A stretch of DNA of 10,760 nucleotides from Euryarchaeota archaeon UBA4 (GCA_002497985.1 DAFQ01000001.1:62110-72869), one strand, 5' to 3'. Positions 1 to 7,545 are shown, counted from the first letter of the stretch. The notes: generated by a model from the letters alone, not told the origin. Numbers and translations: made by a program.

Positions 1-1071
1 CAAGTAAAGAAGAGGGCTAGCAGGCTTGAGGAGGAAATCAGGAACTTGAGATCTCCTCCAATGATTGTTGGCTACATTCAGGATATTACCGATGAAGGTG
101 CAATTGTTAGAAGCTCAAATGGCACCGTATTCCTAGTATCCGTCAATAATAGGATTGATGACTCAAGACTAGTATCTGGAGCAAGGGTCGCATTAAACCA
201 AGATACACTATCAGTAATTGAAATTCTTGATGACTCGTGGGATCCCTTGGTTGTAACTGCTGAAATTATTGAAAAACCCGATGTTTCATTCGAAGACATA
301 GGTGGGCTTGACGACCAAATTTCCAAACTAAAGGAAACAGTCGAACTATCATTCAAGAGTCCCGAGGCATTCAGGAATTTCGGTATTGACCCACCTAAGG
401 GAATACTTCTGACAGGTAGCCCCGGGACCGGAAAAACATTGCTTGCCAAGGCCGTGGCAAATTCTACAGATGCTGTATTCCTAGGGATAGTTGCATCTGA
501 ATTAGCACAGAAATATATCGGCGAAGGAGGTAGACTGGTCAGGGAATTGTTCGACCTAGCCAGAAACAAGGCTCCAGCCATAGTTTTCATCGATGAACTC
601 GATGCAATTGGATCAAAGAGATTGGACACCGCCACATCGGGCGACAGAGAGGTTCAGAGGACTCTTATGCAACTACTCGCTGAAATGGATGGCTTCGAAT
701 CACTTGAAAATGTCAAAATTATCGCTGCAACGAATAGACCCGAGCTGCTTGACGAAGCCCTGCTAAGACCTGGTAGATTCGATAGAGTGGTTGAAGTCCC
801 AATGCCCGATGAGGAAGCACGCATGGCGATCCTCAATGTTCACACAGCCAAGATGCCTCTAACTAAGGGGGTTTCACTACAGAATCTAGCGATCAAGACC
901 GAGGGTTTCAGTGGGGCCGAGATTATGTCACTTGTCACCGAAGCTGGCGTCTGTGCTATCGCAGAAGGGAGGAAAAAGGTATCCAAGTCGGATTTTTCGA
1001 AGGCACTAAGAGTAGTCGAGAGGAATGTCAACGACTCGTCAATTACCTCGAATGACAGGCTATATGACTAA
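1..1071 (+). CDS. pan: Proteasome-activating nucleotidase (PAN), 5' end cut by window
   Basis: This is an AAA+ ATPase that unfolds proteins and feeds them into the archaeal 20S proteasome. The frame is open from base 1. Its first ~16 residues are charged and heptad-like (...RLEEEIRNL), matching the PAN N-terminal coiled coil, so the start lies upstream and the TTG at 46 is not a start. About 356 residues are visible, and the family is usually 400-430. An OB-fold region follows the coil. The Walker A is GSPGTGKT (visible residues 139-146; Ser replaces the usual second Pro). The pore loop is KYIGEG. Walker B is IVFIDELD (about 194-201), followed by the SRH/arginine-finger stretch ATNRPELLDEALLRPGRFDR. 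The last three residues, Leu-Tyr-Asp, form an HbYX motif that docks into the proteasome alpha ring, which favours PAN over a lone Cdc48-like or FtsH-like ATPase. The next gene begins 36 bp downstream. Confidence 0.93.
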   Translation, partial: QVKKRASRLEEEIRNLRSPPMIVGYIQDITDEGAIVRSSNGTVFLVSVNNRIDDSRLVSGARVALNQDTLSVIEILDDSWDPLVVTAEIIEKPDVSFEDIGGLDDQISKLKETVELSFKSPEAFRNFGIDPPKGILLTGSPGTGKTLLAKAVANSTDAVFLGIVASELAQKYIGEGGRLVRELFDLARNKAPAIVFIDELDAIGSKRLDTATSGDREVQRTLMQLLAEMDGFESLENVKIIAATNRPELLDEALLRPGRFDRVVEVPMPDEEARMAILNVHTAKMPLTKGVSLQNLAIKTEGFSGAEIMSLVTEAGVCAIAEGRKKVSKSDFSKALRVVERNVNDSSITSNDRLYD

Positions 1072-1107
1072 TCAGTAAGCCTATTTCCCACCCCCCTATC
1101 GCGAGTC

Positions 1108-2148
1108 GTGAATCGAGCACTTATCGAGTGTGTACCAAATTTCAGTGAGGGCAGGGATCCCTCCATTATTGAAATGATAACAAAACCGATATTGGATACC
1201 GAAGGAGTGGAGCTATTGGACATAGATATGGGCTATGATTTCAATCGAACCGTTGTTACGATGGTCGGCCAACCTGAATCCGTGCTCAGTGCTGTGATTG
1301 AGTGCACTATTGTCGCAACCGAACTAATTGACATGAGTCAGCACTCAGGGGAGCATGCACGAATGGGGGCAGTAGACGTAGTTCCATTCATTCCCTTGAG
1401 AGGTGCTTCAATGCCCGATTGCATTTCCCTATCTGAGAGATACGCAGAAGCAGTATCTACTATACTCAATCTGCCGGTATACCTCTATGCAGAATCATCC
1501 AGGAGTGACCAGAGAGTTAGGCTACCTGATATCCGTAAAGGCGAGTATGAGGGATTCCAGAGCAAATTAGAATCTGGGGACTGGGAACCAGATTATGGGC
1601 CTGCGACATTCTCTCCGAAAATGGGCGTCACTGCCACCGGAGCAAGGCAGATACTAATCGCTTACAACGTAAATCTGGATACGGATGATAAGTCAATAGC
1701 TAACACCATAGCTTCTGCCATTAGGACTAGTGGATCATTGATCAGAGACGACTCCGGGGCCAAGATTATCGGGGATAATGGAAAGCCGCTACGTAAACCA
1801 GGCGTATTCAAATCCCTACAGGCGGCAGGTTGGATGTATGATGAAAATACTGCGCAAGTCTCAATGAACCTACTCAATCACAATGTGACGGGGCTCTATG
1901 ATGTTACTGAGAAGATTCGTGACGAGGCCAAAAAAATTGGTCGTAATGTTACTGCATCGGAATTAGTGGGTTTAGTGCCACTGGAAGCCATGTTGTCCGC
2001 TGGTCTGAAGTATCACAACAATCCCGACGATGCTGATGATATCGATTTGGTCAATGCCGCGGTTTCTGGTTTGATGCTTGACAAATTCGGTGCATTTGAC
2101 TCACGTTCGAATATCATTGAGTGGGCAATCAAGGGGGCGCACGAATGA
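1108..2148 (+). CDS. ftcD: Glutamate formiminotransferase
   Basis: It transfers the formimino group of N-formimino-L-glutamate to tetrahydrofolate, giving glutamate and 5-formimino-THF, the fourth step of histidine breakdown. The 346-aa protein corresponds to the formiminotransferase half of animal FTCD; the cyclodeaminase half is a separate gene here. Seen in the sequence: the N-terminal ECVPNFSEGRD signature, NRTVVTMVG, the MSQHSGEHARMGA segment, DVVPFIPLRG, PVYLYAE and TGARQILIAYNVNL. His83 in GEH aligns with the catalytic His82 of mammalian FTCD. The start is GTG at 1108, which places the signature at residues 7-17 as in the family. No clear Shine-Dalgarno precedes it, so it may be leaderless. 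Its stop overlaps the fchA ATG (ATGA). The 36-bp gap after pan has a C-rich run and no convincing TATA box, so the promoter is unresolved. Confidence 0.95.
   Translation: MNRALIECVPNFSEGRDPSIIEMITKPILDTEGVELLDIDMGYDFNRTVVTMVGQPESVLSAVIECTIVATELIDMSQHSGEHARMGAVDVVPFIPLRGASMPDCISLSERYAEAVSTILNLPVYLYAESSRSDQRVRLPDIRKGEYEGFQSKLESGDWEPDYGPATFSPKMGVTATGARQILIAYNVNLDTDDKSIANTIASAIRTSGSLIRDDSGAKIIGDNGKPLRKPGVFKSLQAAGWMYDENTAQVSMNLLNHNVTGLYDVTEKIRDEAKKIGRNVTASELVGLVPLEAMLSAGLKYHNNPDDADDIDLVNAAVSGLMLDKFGAFDSRSNIIEWAIKGAHE
2131..2137 (+). promoter_or_regulatory. Ribosome binding site of fchA
   Basis: AAGGGGG lies 7 nt before the ATG at 2145, inside the 3' end of ftcD. It resembles a Shine-Dalgarno sequence and supports the 2145 start over the upstream GTG. 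Weaker matches occur for hutU (GAGG at 2750-2753, 11 nt before ATG) and alaX (GGTGA at 6323-6327, 4 nt before ATG). Confidence 0.5.
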
Positions 2149-2765
2149 ATGATGGATATTCCGAAGTCCTCGATAATATTGCTTCATCTGAGCCGACGCC
2201 AGGGGGCGGCTCCGTAGCAGCATTGGCCCTAGCTCATGCACATGCATTGGCATTGATGGTGTCCAGACTAACTTCTGGAAGAGAGAGGTGGAAGGAGGGT
2301 CATAATGCTGCTGAGTATGTAATTTCCAGCTCTGAGGGGGGAATGAAATTAGCCCAGCAACTAGCTTGGGAGGATGCTGCTGCGTTCAATCGCGTAATGG
2401 ATGCTTATCGGATGCCAAAGGATAGCGACACAGAAAAAGAAGCTAGGATGGAGTCCATAAAAACCGCCACTATCGGCGCTGCATTATCGCCTATGGCAAT
2501 AGTCGAGGAGTCCCTGGGTCTTATACGATCTATCGCCGAACTTGCTAAATTTGGGAACTCCAATGCATTAACTGATCTATATTCGTCCGCTGAAATGGCT
2601 AGAACTGCCGCTGTAATAGCCTCATTAAATGTCAGAATTAACTTGGACTCAGTTAGCGAGGAAGAGTCGAGTGAATTATCCTCTAGATTATCAATATTAA
2701 TCGACGAGTTAAATTCGGAATATATTTCGATTCTCGATGTTATCAATAAGAGGCTTGGTTGGTAA
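2145..2765 (+). CDS. fchA: Formiminotetrahydrofolate cyclodeaminase
   Basis: It converts 5-formimino-THF to 5,10-methenyl-THF and ammonia, the step directly after FtcD. The 206-aa, mostly helical protein carries the family's N-terminal signature SSEPTPGGGSVAALALAHA (about residues 12-30) and the later WEDAAAFNRVMDAYRMPKD stretch. ATG at 2145 is preferred over an in-frame GTG at 2121: it overlaps the ftcD stop as ATGA and is preceded by a purine-rich ribosome-binding site, and the family signature normally begins close to the N-terminus. In animals this domain is fused to the transferase; here the two are separate but translationally coupled. The stop codon shares one base with the hutU ATG (TAATG). 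Confidence 0.93.
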   Translation: MNDGYSEVLDNIASSEPTPGGGSVAALALAHAHALALMVSRLTSGRERWKEGHNAAEYVISSSEGGMKLAQQLAWEDAAAFNRVMDAYRMPKDSDTEKEARMESIKTATIGAALSPMAIVEESLGLIRSIAELAKFGNSNALTDLYSSAEMARTAAVIASLNVRINLDSVSEEESSELSSRLSILIDELNSEYISILDVINKRLGW

Positions 2766-4777
2766 TGTCCGACGGTGAACCAATTTGTTTTGGCATACCA
2801 AATGCATTGCCGGAAAACAGGCCAATAGATTCCTCAGTGCCACATGCACCCCCGAGGCCACAAGTACTCACTGATGATGAAAAGAAGCTAGCTGTTCGAA
2901 ACGCATTGAGGTATTTTCCCAGTGAATGGCACGCAGAGCTTGGGGAGGAGTTCCTGGAGGAGTTGGACAGTCTTGGCCATATTTACATGCACAGATTCAG
3001 ACCTAGCTACTCTATGTTCGGAAGGCCAATACACGAATACAACGCCAAATCTAGGAGTGCTGCTTCAATAATGATGATGATCCAGAATAACCTAGATCCT
3101 GATGTTGCTCAATTTCCCCACGAGCTAGTTACTTACGGCGGCAATGGGACGGTATTCCAGAATTGGGGACAGTATCAGATTACTATGAGGTACCTATCAG
3201 AAATGAATGACGAGCAGACCCTAGTGATGAATTCCGGGCACCCTCTAGGACTGTTCCCCTCATCTCCTGCAGCTCCAAGAGTTGTCATTTCGAATGGAAT
3301 GGTAATACCAAATTACTCCTCACAGGACGATTACGAAAGAATGAGTGCACTTGGGGTTACCCAATACGGCCAAATGACCGCTGGCTCGTACATGTACATA
3401 GGACCCCAGGGAATAGTACATGGAACCACAATAACGATACTGAATGCCGCGAGAAAGTACCTTGGAATCACTCCCTCTGAGGGACTTGGAGGAGTACTGT
3501 ATGTAACATCCGGTCTTGGAGGGATGTCCGGAGCACAGGCAAAGGCCACAGTAATTGCAGGTGCTGTTTGTATAATCGCCGAAGTAGACTCTTATGCAGC
3601 AAATAAGAGGTATGAGCAGGGCTGGCTATCTGAGTTACATTCTGATATTGATGCTGTAATTTCGAGAGCCAGTGAAGCAGTCAGGGAAAAGGAAGCAGTG
3701 TCAATCGGTTACAACGGAAATATTGTTGATTTGCTAGAGGCGTTAGTAGAATACGAAATCACTCCTGATATCGGCAGTGATCAGACAAGCTTACACAACC
3801 CCTGGCTCGGTGGATACACACCCGTCGGGATTTCTTATGAGGAAGCCAAGGTGGTGCTAAAGGAAGATCCAGAGAAATTCAAGGAGTTAGTCCGCTCAAC
3901 ACTCAGAAGGCATGCCGATGCAATTAATCAGTTATGTGCAAAGGGTATGAAATTCTGGGACTATGGCAATGCATTCCTGCTCGAGGCAGGAAGGTCCGGA
4001 GCTAATGTATACCGTGAGGATGGCTCATTTTCATACCCCTCATATGTTGAGGACATAATGGGCCCCATGTGTTTCGATTATGGATTTGGACCATTCAGAT
4101 GGGTATGCACATCAGGGGAAGATTCCGACTTGGAAAGGACTGATGAGATAGCAATTAGAGTACTGGACGAACTGGTGAAAAACTCCCCCGATGAGATAAA
4201 ACAGCAGTATCAGGACAATTTGAAGTGGATCCGTGAGGCAGGTAGTCACAATCTAGTTGTGGGCACCAAGTCGAGAATTCTATATTCCGACGAAGTTGGG
4301 AGAATATCCATCGCCAGAGCATTCAATCAGGCTGTATCTGACGGGGATATATCTGCTCCAGTAGTAATTGGAAGGGATCATCATGATGTAAGCGGCACAG
4401 ATAGTCCCTATAGGGAAACATCCGATATTTATGACGGTTCCATGTTCACAGCTGATATGGCAATACAGAATTTTGTCGGGGACTCGTTTAGAGGCGCTAC
4501 ATGGGTAAGCATACACAACGGTGGAGGAGTTGGTTGGGGAGAGGTTACAAACGGCGGATTTGGCATGTTAATCGACGGCTCCGAGGACTGCAAAGCAAAA
4601 ATCGAATCGATGATTTCATGGGATGTCAATAACGGTATTTCTCGAAGGTCATGGGCAAGGAATAAGGCCGCCAATTGGGCAATAACAAGGGCTATGCGAA
4701 ACGACACAAATCTGGATGTTACTATGCCTAATGAGGTAGATGACTCACTAATCAACGATATATTCGATTCTCGATGA
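2765..4777 (+). CDS. hutU: Urocanate hydratase, long (animal-like) form
   Basis: It adds water to urocanate to give 4-imidazolone-5-propionate, using tightly bound NAD+ as an electrophile. The 670-aa length fits the long form seen in animal UROC1 (about 676 aa), not the ~555-aa bacterial HutU. Conserved blocks are FPHELVTYGGNG (G125-G128), QTLVMNSGHPLGLFPS, NGMVIPNYSS, YGQMTAGSYMYIGPQGIVHGT, the NAD-binding TSGLGGMSGAQ (248-258), GRDHHDVSGTDSP, GATWVSIHNGGGVGWGE and a C-terminal SWDVNNG. At the place of the bacterial active-site motif R-I-C-W this protein reads R-I-L-Y (Leu506), as I recall for long-form enzymes. ATG at 2765 is preferred over a TTG two codons earlier because it overlaps the fchA stop. 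hutH follows in the same frame after 30 nt. Confidence 0.95.
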   Translation: MSDGEPICFGIPNALPENRPIDSSVPHAPPRPQVLTDDEKKLAVRNALRYFPSEWHAELGEEFLEELDSLGHIYMHRFRPSYSMFGRPIHEYNAKSRSAASIMMMIQNNLDPDVAQFPHELVTYGGNGTVFQNWGQYQITMRYLSEMNDEQTLVMNSGHPLGLFPSSPAAPRVVISNGMVIPNYSSQDDYERMSALGVTQYGQMTAGSYMYIGPQGIVHGTTITILNAARKYLGITPSEGLGGVLYVTSGLGGMSGAQAKATVIAGAVCIIAEVDSYAANKRYEQGWLSELHSDIDAVISRASEAVREKEAVSIGYNGNIVDLLEALVEYEITPDIGSDQTSLHNPWLGGYTPVGISYEEAKVVLKEDPEKFKELVRSTLRRHADAINQLCAKGMKFWDYGNAFLLEAGRSGANVYREDGSFSYPSYVEDIMGPMCFDYGFGPFRWVCTSGEDSDLERTDEIAIRVLDELVKNSPDEIKQQYQDNLKWIREAGSHNLVVGTKSRILYSDEVGRISIARAFNQAVSDGDISAPVVIGRDHHDVSGTDSPYRETSDIYDGSMFTADMAIQNFVGDSFRGATWVSIHNGGGVGWGEVTNGGFGMLIDGSEDCKAKIESMISWDVNNGISRRSWARNKAANWAITRAMRNDTNLDVTMPNEVDDSLINDIFDSR

Positions 4778-4791
4778 GTCTATTTGCAACA

Positions 4792-4807
4792 GCCCCCAGC
4801 GAGGGGC
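4792..4807 (+). promoter_or_regulatory. GC hairpin directly before hutH start
   Basis: GCCCC (4792-4796) pairs with GGGGC (4803-4807) around a 6-nt loop, and the stem ends at the base before the hutH ATG. The right arm overlaps the only purine-rich, Shine-Dalgarno-like sequence (GAGGGG, 4801-4806). Folded, it would hide the ribosome-binding site, so it could tune HutH translation relative to HutU. It has no following T-run, so a terminator is unlikely. The stem is short (5 bp, all GC) and could be chance. Confidence 0.4.
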
Positions 4808-6331
4808 ATGCGTGAGTTGTCTATTGACGGGTTCAGTCTAACGATAGAGGATGTTGTAGACACTGGAAGAAACCTCACCACGGTCTCATTATCCCCTAAT
4901 GCAAGAACCAGGATGGGAGAATCCAGGTCAATAGTGGAAGGCATTATCGAAAGCGATGAGGTTGTTTATGGAATAAACACCGGGTTCGGCGCCCTTTCCT
5001 CAGTCACCATAGATTCCAGTGAACTAAGCAGATTGCAGACCAATCTAATCAGAAGTCATGCTTGTGGAGTGGGTGAACCAATGGAATATGCACATGTTAA
5101 GATGATGATGTTGATCAGGGCGAATACCCTATGTCGTGGTCAATCTGGTGCTAGGACATTAGTGGTGGAAACCTTGATTCAAATGATTAACAATGGAATT
5201 TGTCCGCTAATCCCTAGGATTGGGTCATTGGGGGCATCTGGTGATTTAGCTCCACTATCACATCTTGCCATGGGCCTCATAGGAGAAGGCGAATGCGAGA
5301 TTATTGATGGGGGGGAGATAGCCATCATGAGCACATCTGAGGCCTTTGAAAAATCGGGCATTAGTCCCTTAGTACTCGAGGCTAAGGAGGGGCTATCACT
5401 AATCAATGGGACAAGTCAGATGTGCGCATTTATGTGTGAATGCATCAGCAATTTGGACATGTTAATGTTCGCATCGGACCTCTCTGCTGCATGTTCCGTT
5501 GAGGGCATAATGGGGTCGCATGCCCCCTTCGATAGCAGGATTCACGACTCTAGGCCCCATTGGGGTCAAAGCATCTCCGCTGCTAGAATCAGGGAGATGC
5601 TGAACAACTCCCAGATCAAATTGTCCCATGCTGATTGTGATAGGGTTCAGGATTCCTATTCCATGAGATGCGTTCCCCAGGTCCACGGCCCGGTTATTGA
5701 CATGCTTCGTGAGTCGAGGAGGATACTGACCATAGAAATCAATAGTGCAACAGACAACCCCCTTGTATTTGCTGATGGCGGCGGGGAAATCATTTCTGGC
5801 GGGAATTTCCATGGTCAGTACATCGCACTTACAAGTGACGGGCTTGCTGTAGCTTGTCATGAGGTTGCAAGTATATCCGAAAGAAGAACGAATCAACTAC
5901 TCGACCCAAAATGGAGTAATCAGAAGGCATTTCTGGCCAATGATGAGGGGCTTGAAAGCGGCCTCATGATCGTTCAATACACTTCAGCAGCCGTCCTATC
6001 GGAATTGCATCTGTTGGCCTCACCGGCGACTATCAGCAACGTGCCAGTTAGCATGGGCAAAGAGGACCATGTTTCAATGGGAGCTACTGGTGCGTTCAGG
6101 TCCCTAAAGAGCTCGAGGTACCTATCCCAGGTAATAGCAAATGAGTTGATTTGCGCTGCTGAGGCACTAGATAGGATAGATGAAGAAGCAGGAGATGGAG
6201 TAACGAAGGTTCACTCTTGGGTCAGGGAAATTGTATCCCCATTGACTGCCGACAGGTCGATGTCCAATGATAGCATTTCACTATCCGAAGCACTACTATC
6301 TGGCCGGATCGTTGAGATTCTCGGTGATTAG
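4808..6331 (+). CDS. hutH: Histidine ammonia-lyase (histidase)
   Basis: It removes ammonia from L-histidine to give urocanate, the entry step of the pathway. The 507-aa length is normal for the family. The MIO electrophile forms from Ala143-Ser144-Gly145 in GSLGASGDLAPLSHLA. The active-site tyrosine in VYGINTGFG is Tyr54. Q281, Y284 and R287 in QDSYSMRC match known catalytic and substrate residues. NSATDNPL and the C-terminal KEDHVSMGA block are also present. ATG at 4808 gives the standard N-terminus (MRELSIDGFSLT...) and puts the MIO triad one residue from its place in Pseudomonas HutH (142-144). An in-frame TTG at 4784 would add eight residues without family support. The stop abuts the alaX ATG with no gap. 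Confidence 0.97.
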   Translation: MRELSIDGFSLTIEDVVDTGRNLTTVSLSPNARTRMGESRSIVEGIIESDEVVYGINTGFGALSSVTIDSSELSRLQTNLIRSHACGVGEPMEYAHVKMMMLIRANTLCRGQSGARTLVVETLIQMINNGICPLIPRIGSLGASGDLAPLSHLAMGLIGEGECEIIDGGEIAIMSTSEAFEKSGISPLVLEAKEGLSLINGTSQMCAFMCECISNLDMLMFASDLSAACSVEGIMGSHAPFDSRIHDSRPHWGQSISAARIREMLNNSQIKLSHADCDRVQDSYSMRCVPQVHGPVIDMLRESRRILTIEINSATDNPLVFADGGGEIISGGNFHGQYIALTSDGLAVACHEVASISERRTNQLLDPKWSNQKAFLANDEGLESGLMIVQYTSAAVLSELHLLASPATISNVPVSMGKEDHVSMGATGAFRSLKSSRYLSQVIANELICAAEALDRIDEEAGDGVTKVHSWVREIVSPLTADRSMSNDSISLSEALLSGRIVEILGD

Positions 6332-7045
6332 ATGCAGGAAAAGCTGCATATGAACCAACACCCCGGAATAGACCCCCCTCCATTCCACACTATCGTCAAA
6401 GAAATCTGCGACGAAGGCATCCACCTAGAACAGACGTACTGCTACCCGCGTGGAGGCGGGCAACCCGGAGATACAGGTACAATATTCTCTACTGATCATT
6501 CAAGTGAATTCGGTGAAGCGACCTCTGGCGAATACATTCTACATCCCATGGAAGAACCATCGGTATTTTCCATTGGAGATGAGGTGACATGCAATATCGA
6601 TTCGGATAGAAGGAATAGGAATACCAGAATGCACACAGCGCAGCACATATTTTCCGCTCTTGCAAATGAGATATACGGTGCTGAGACAGTTGGCAACCAG
6701 ATCAGCGATGGATATACCAGGATTGACCTATGGTTCCCTGATAGGGATCAATTTGACGTGGAGGAAATTTCTGAAGCCGTAAACTCGGCCATTAGATCTA
6801 ATGCCGAGGTGAGCATCCATGAATGGGACCGGCAAACAATACTATCCCATGAGAAAATGCGACATACAAAATTCATGGATAGGATACCTAGCTCCATTGA
6901 GTACCTCAGGGTGGTAGAGATTGAAGATATCGACCTATGTCCATGCGGCGGGACACATGTTTCGAATACATCTGACATAAGCGACATCACGATTACCAAT
7001 TCGAGATCCAAGGGTGCTGGTAAGCTTAGGATAACCTATGAATGA
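6332..7045 (+). CDS. alaX: Alanyl-tRNA editing protein AlaX (AlaX-M type)
   Basis: This stand-alone trans-editing hydrolase is homologous to the AlaRS editing domain. The family deacylates mischarged Ser-tRNA(Ala), and AlaX-M also Gly-tRNA(Ala). The 237-aa protein has the glycine motif PRGGGQPGDTG (about 39-49), the zinc motif HTAQH (H101, H105) and the second zinc motif CGGTH (C205, H209), so the metal site is complete. It lacks the AlaRS catalytic domain and the long C-terminal extension of AlaX-L. ATG at 6332 directly follows the hutH TAG; an in-frame ATG at 6350 would cut six residues and remains possible. Its position at the end of the histidine-degradation cluster implies co-transcription, with no obvious biochemical link. 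Confidence 0.92.
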   Translation: MQEKLHMNQHPGIDPPPFHTIVKEICDEGIHLEQTYCYPRGGGQPGDTGTIFSTDHSSEFGEATSGEYILHPMEEPSVFSIGDEVTCNIDSDRRNRNTRMHTAQHIFSALANEIYGAETVGNQISDGYTRIDLWFPDRDQFDVEEISEAVNSAIRSNAEVSIHEWDRQTILSHEKMRHTKFMDRIPSSIEYLRVVEIEDIDLCPCGGTHVSNTSDISDITITNSRSKGAGKLRITYE

Positions 7046-7049
7046 AAAA
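7045..7049 (-). terminator. T5 run downstream of tRNA-Val
   Basis: On the minus strand a TTTTT run lies about 25 nt beyond the tRNA CCA end, overlapping the last base of the convergent alaX gene. Archaeal RNA polymerase often terminates at such T-runs. The run is short and no hairpin supports it. Confidence 0.3.
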
Positions 7050-7073
7050 CATCTGTAGTAGTTTCTAAGTTAC

Positions 7074-7149
7074 TGGTGGGCTCGGCAGGAATTGAACCTG
7101 CGATCTTCGCCATGTCAAGGCGACGTCATAACCCCTAGACCACGAGCCC
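7074..7149 (-). tRNA. tRNA-Val (GAC anticodon), CCA encoded
   Basis: The minus strand folds into a complete cloverleaf. The acceptor arm GGGCTCG/CGAGCCC spans 7 bp. The D-arm has a GTC/GAC stem. The anticodon stem TCGCC/GGCGA encloses the loop TTGACAT, giving anticodon GAC at 7114-7116 for valine codons GUC and GUU. The variable loop is 5 nt, and the T-arm GCAGG/CCTGC has the loop TTCAATT. The discriminator is A (7077), followed by an encoded CCA (7074-7076). No intron is present. The body is 73 nt plus CCA. It points toward alaX, so the + strand cluster and this gene converge. No clear TATA box stands out upstream. Confidence 0.97.
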
Positions 7150-7203
7150 AGTAATGCGCCGAAATGCTCCATACAAATGAATCATTCTCCCTGTGCAAAA
7201 CGT

Positions 7204-7392
7204 CTATGACACAATTTTTGAAATCTTGCCATCGCAACCTGGACTCGAACAGAATCCCTTTGCCCTGGTTCTGCCATTTGCCATCTTTACTAGCTGGTGA
7301 TCTGTGATTTCACCATATGTCTTGCACTTCAGACAGAACCCGTTGACGCTCGACATGGTTCTATCAAGCCATACAGACATTTCAATACTCAT
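7204..7392 (-). CDS. Small zinc-ribbon protein (DUF5679-like)
   Basis: A 62-aa protein with two metal-binding knuckles: C20-x2-C23 (FCLKCK) and C48-x4-C53 (FCSSPGC), separated by a segment with MANGRTRAKG. The order CxxC, NGR, KG, second Cys pair and a final hydrophobic strand (KISKIV) resembles small archaeal DUF5679 zinc ribbons, whose function is unknown; nucleic-acid or protein contact is only a guess. The second knuckle is C-x4-C instead of the common C-x2-C. In-frame ATGs at codons 5 and 13 are alternatives, and starting at codon 13 (7356) puts the first Cys pair near the N-terminus as in relatives. A poor TATA-like ATTTG/CAAATAT element sits about 30-38 nt upstream on the minus strand. 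Confidence 0.75.
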   Translation of the reverse strand: MSIEMSVWLDRTMSSVNGFCLKCKTYGEITDHQLVKMANGRTRAKGFCSSPGCDGKISKIVS

Positions 7393-7492
7393 ATCACAGG
7401 TAAATTATGAAAACTTAGACATATTTGAAAAAACGCTAGACTGAATCGCTGTATGAGCATATATTGTAAATTCAAGTTCTGATAACTACTGT

Positions 7493-7532
7493 TATCGGTC
7501 TACCGCGCTTTGCAAATATCGGTAATTTCCGA
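7493..7532. repeat. Two TATCGGT-headed dyads 24 bp apart
   Basis: TATCGGT occurs at 7493-7499 and 7517-7523. The first continues to ACCG (inverted repeat CGGT-CT-ACCG, 7496-7505). The second continues to CCGA, giving TCGGTAATTTCCGA (7519-7532), a 14-bp palindrome with one mismatched pair. The paired arrangement would suit an operator for a dimeric regulator, but no regulator gene is in the window. Confidence 0.35.
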
Positions 7533-7545
7533 GGGTGATCAGAAA

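Noticed and set aside
78..635. Long reverse-strand open frame opposite pan, and similar ones opposite fchA, hutU, hutH, alaX, kae1 and the last gene
   Set aside because: They are antisense shadows of well-identified genes, with Ser/Ile-rich compositions, no recognisable domains and no ribosome-binding context.
46..1071. TTG at 46 as the start of the PAN gene
   Set aside because: The frame stays open to base 1 and the upstream residues form the expected coiled coil, so the gene is simply cut by the window edge.
1072..1107. C-rich gap between pan and ftcD as a regulatory element
   Set aside because: It has only a C-run, with no dyad, TATA box or Shine-Dalgarno sequence that I can support.
2121..2147. 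GTG at 2121 as the fchA start
   Set aside because: It adds eight unsupported residues inside ftcD; the ATG at 2145 has a ribosome-binding site and the typical ATGA overlap.
4784..4807. TTG at 4784 as the hutH start
   Set aside because: The ATG at 4808 gives the standard histidase N-terminus and MIO triad position; the extra eight codons span the hairpin and have no family support.
5309..5315. Run of seven G in hutH as a programmed frameshift or error site
   Set aside because: The frame continues normally through the run and the protein matches the family on both sides.
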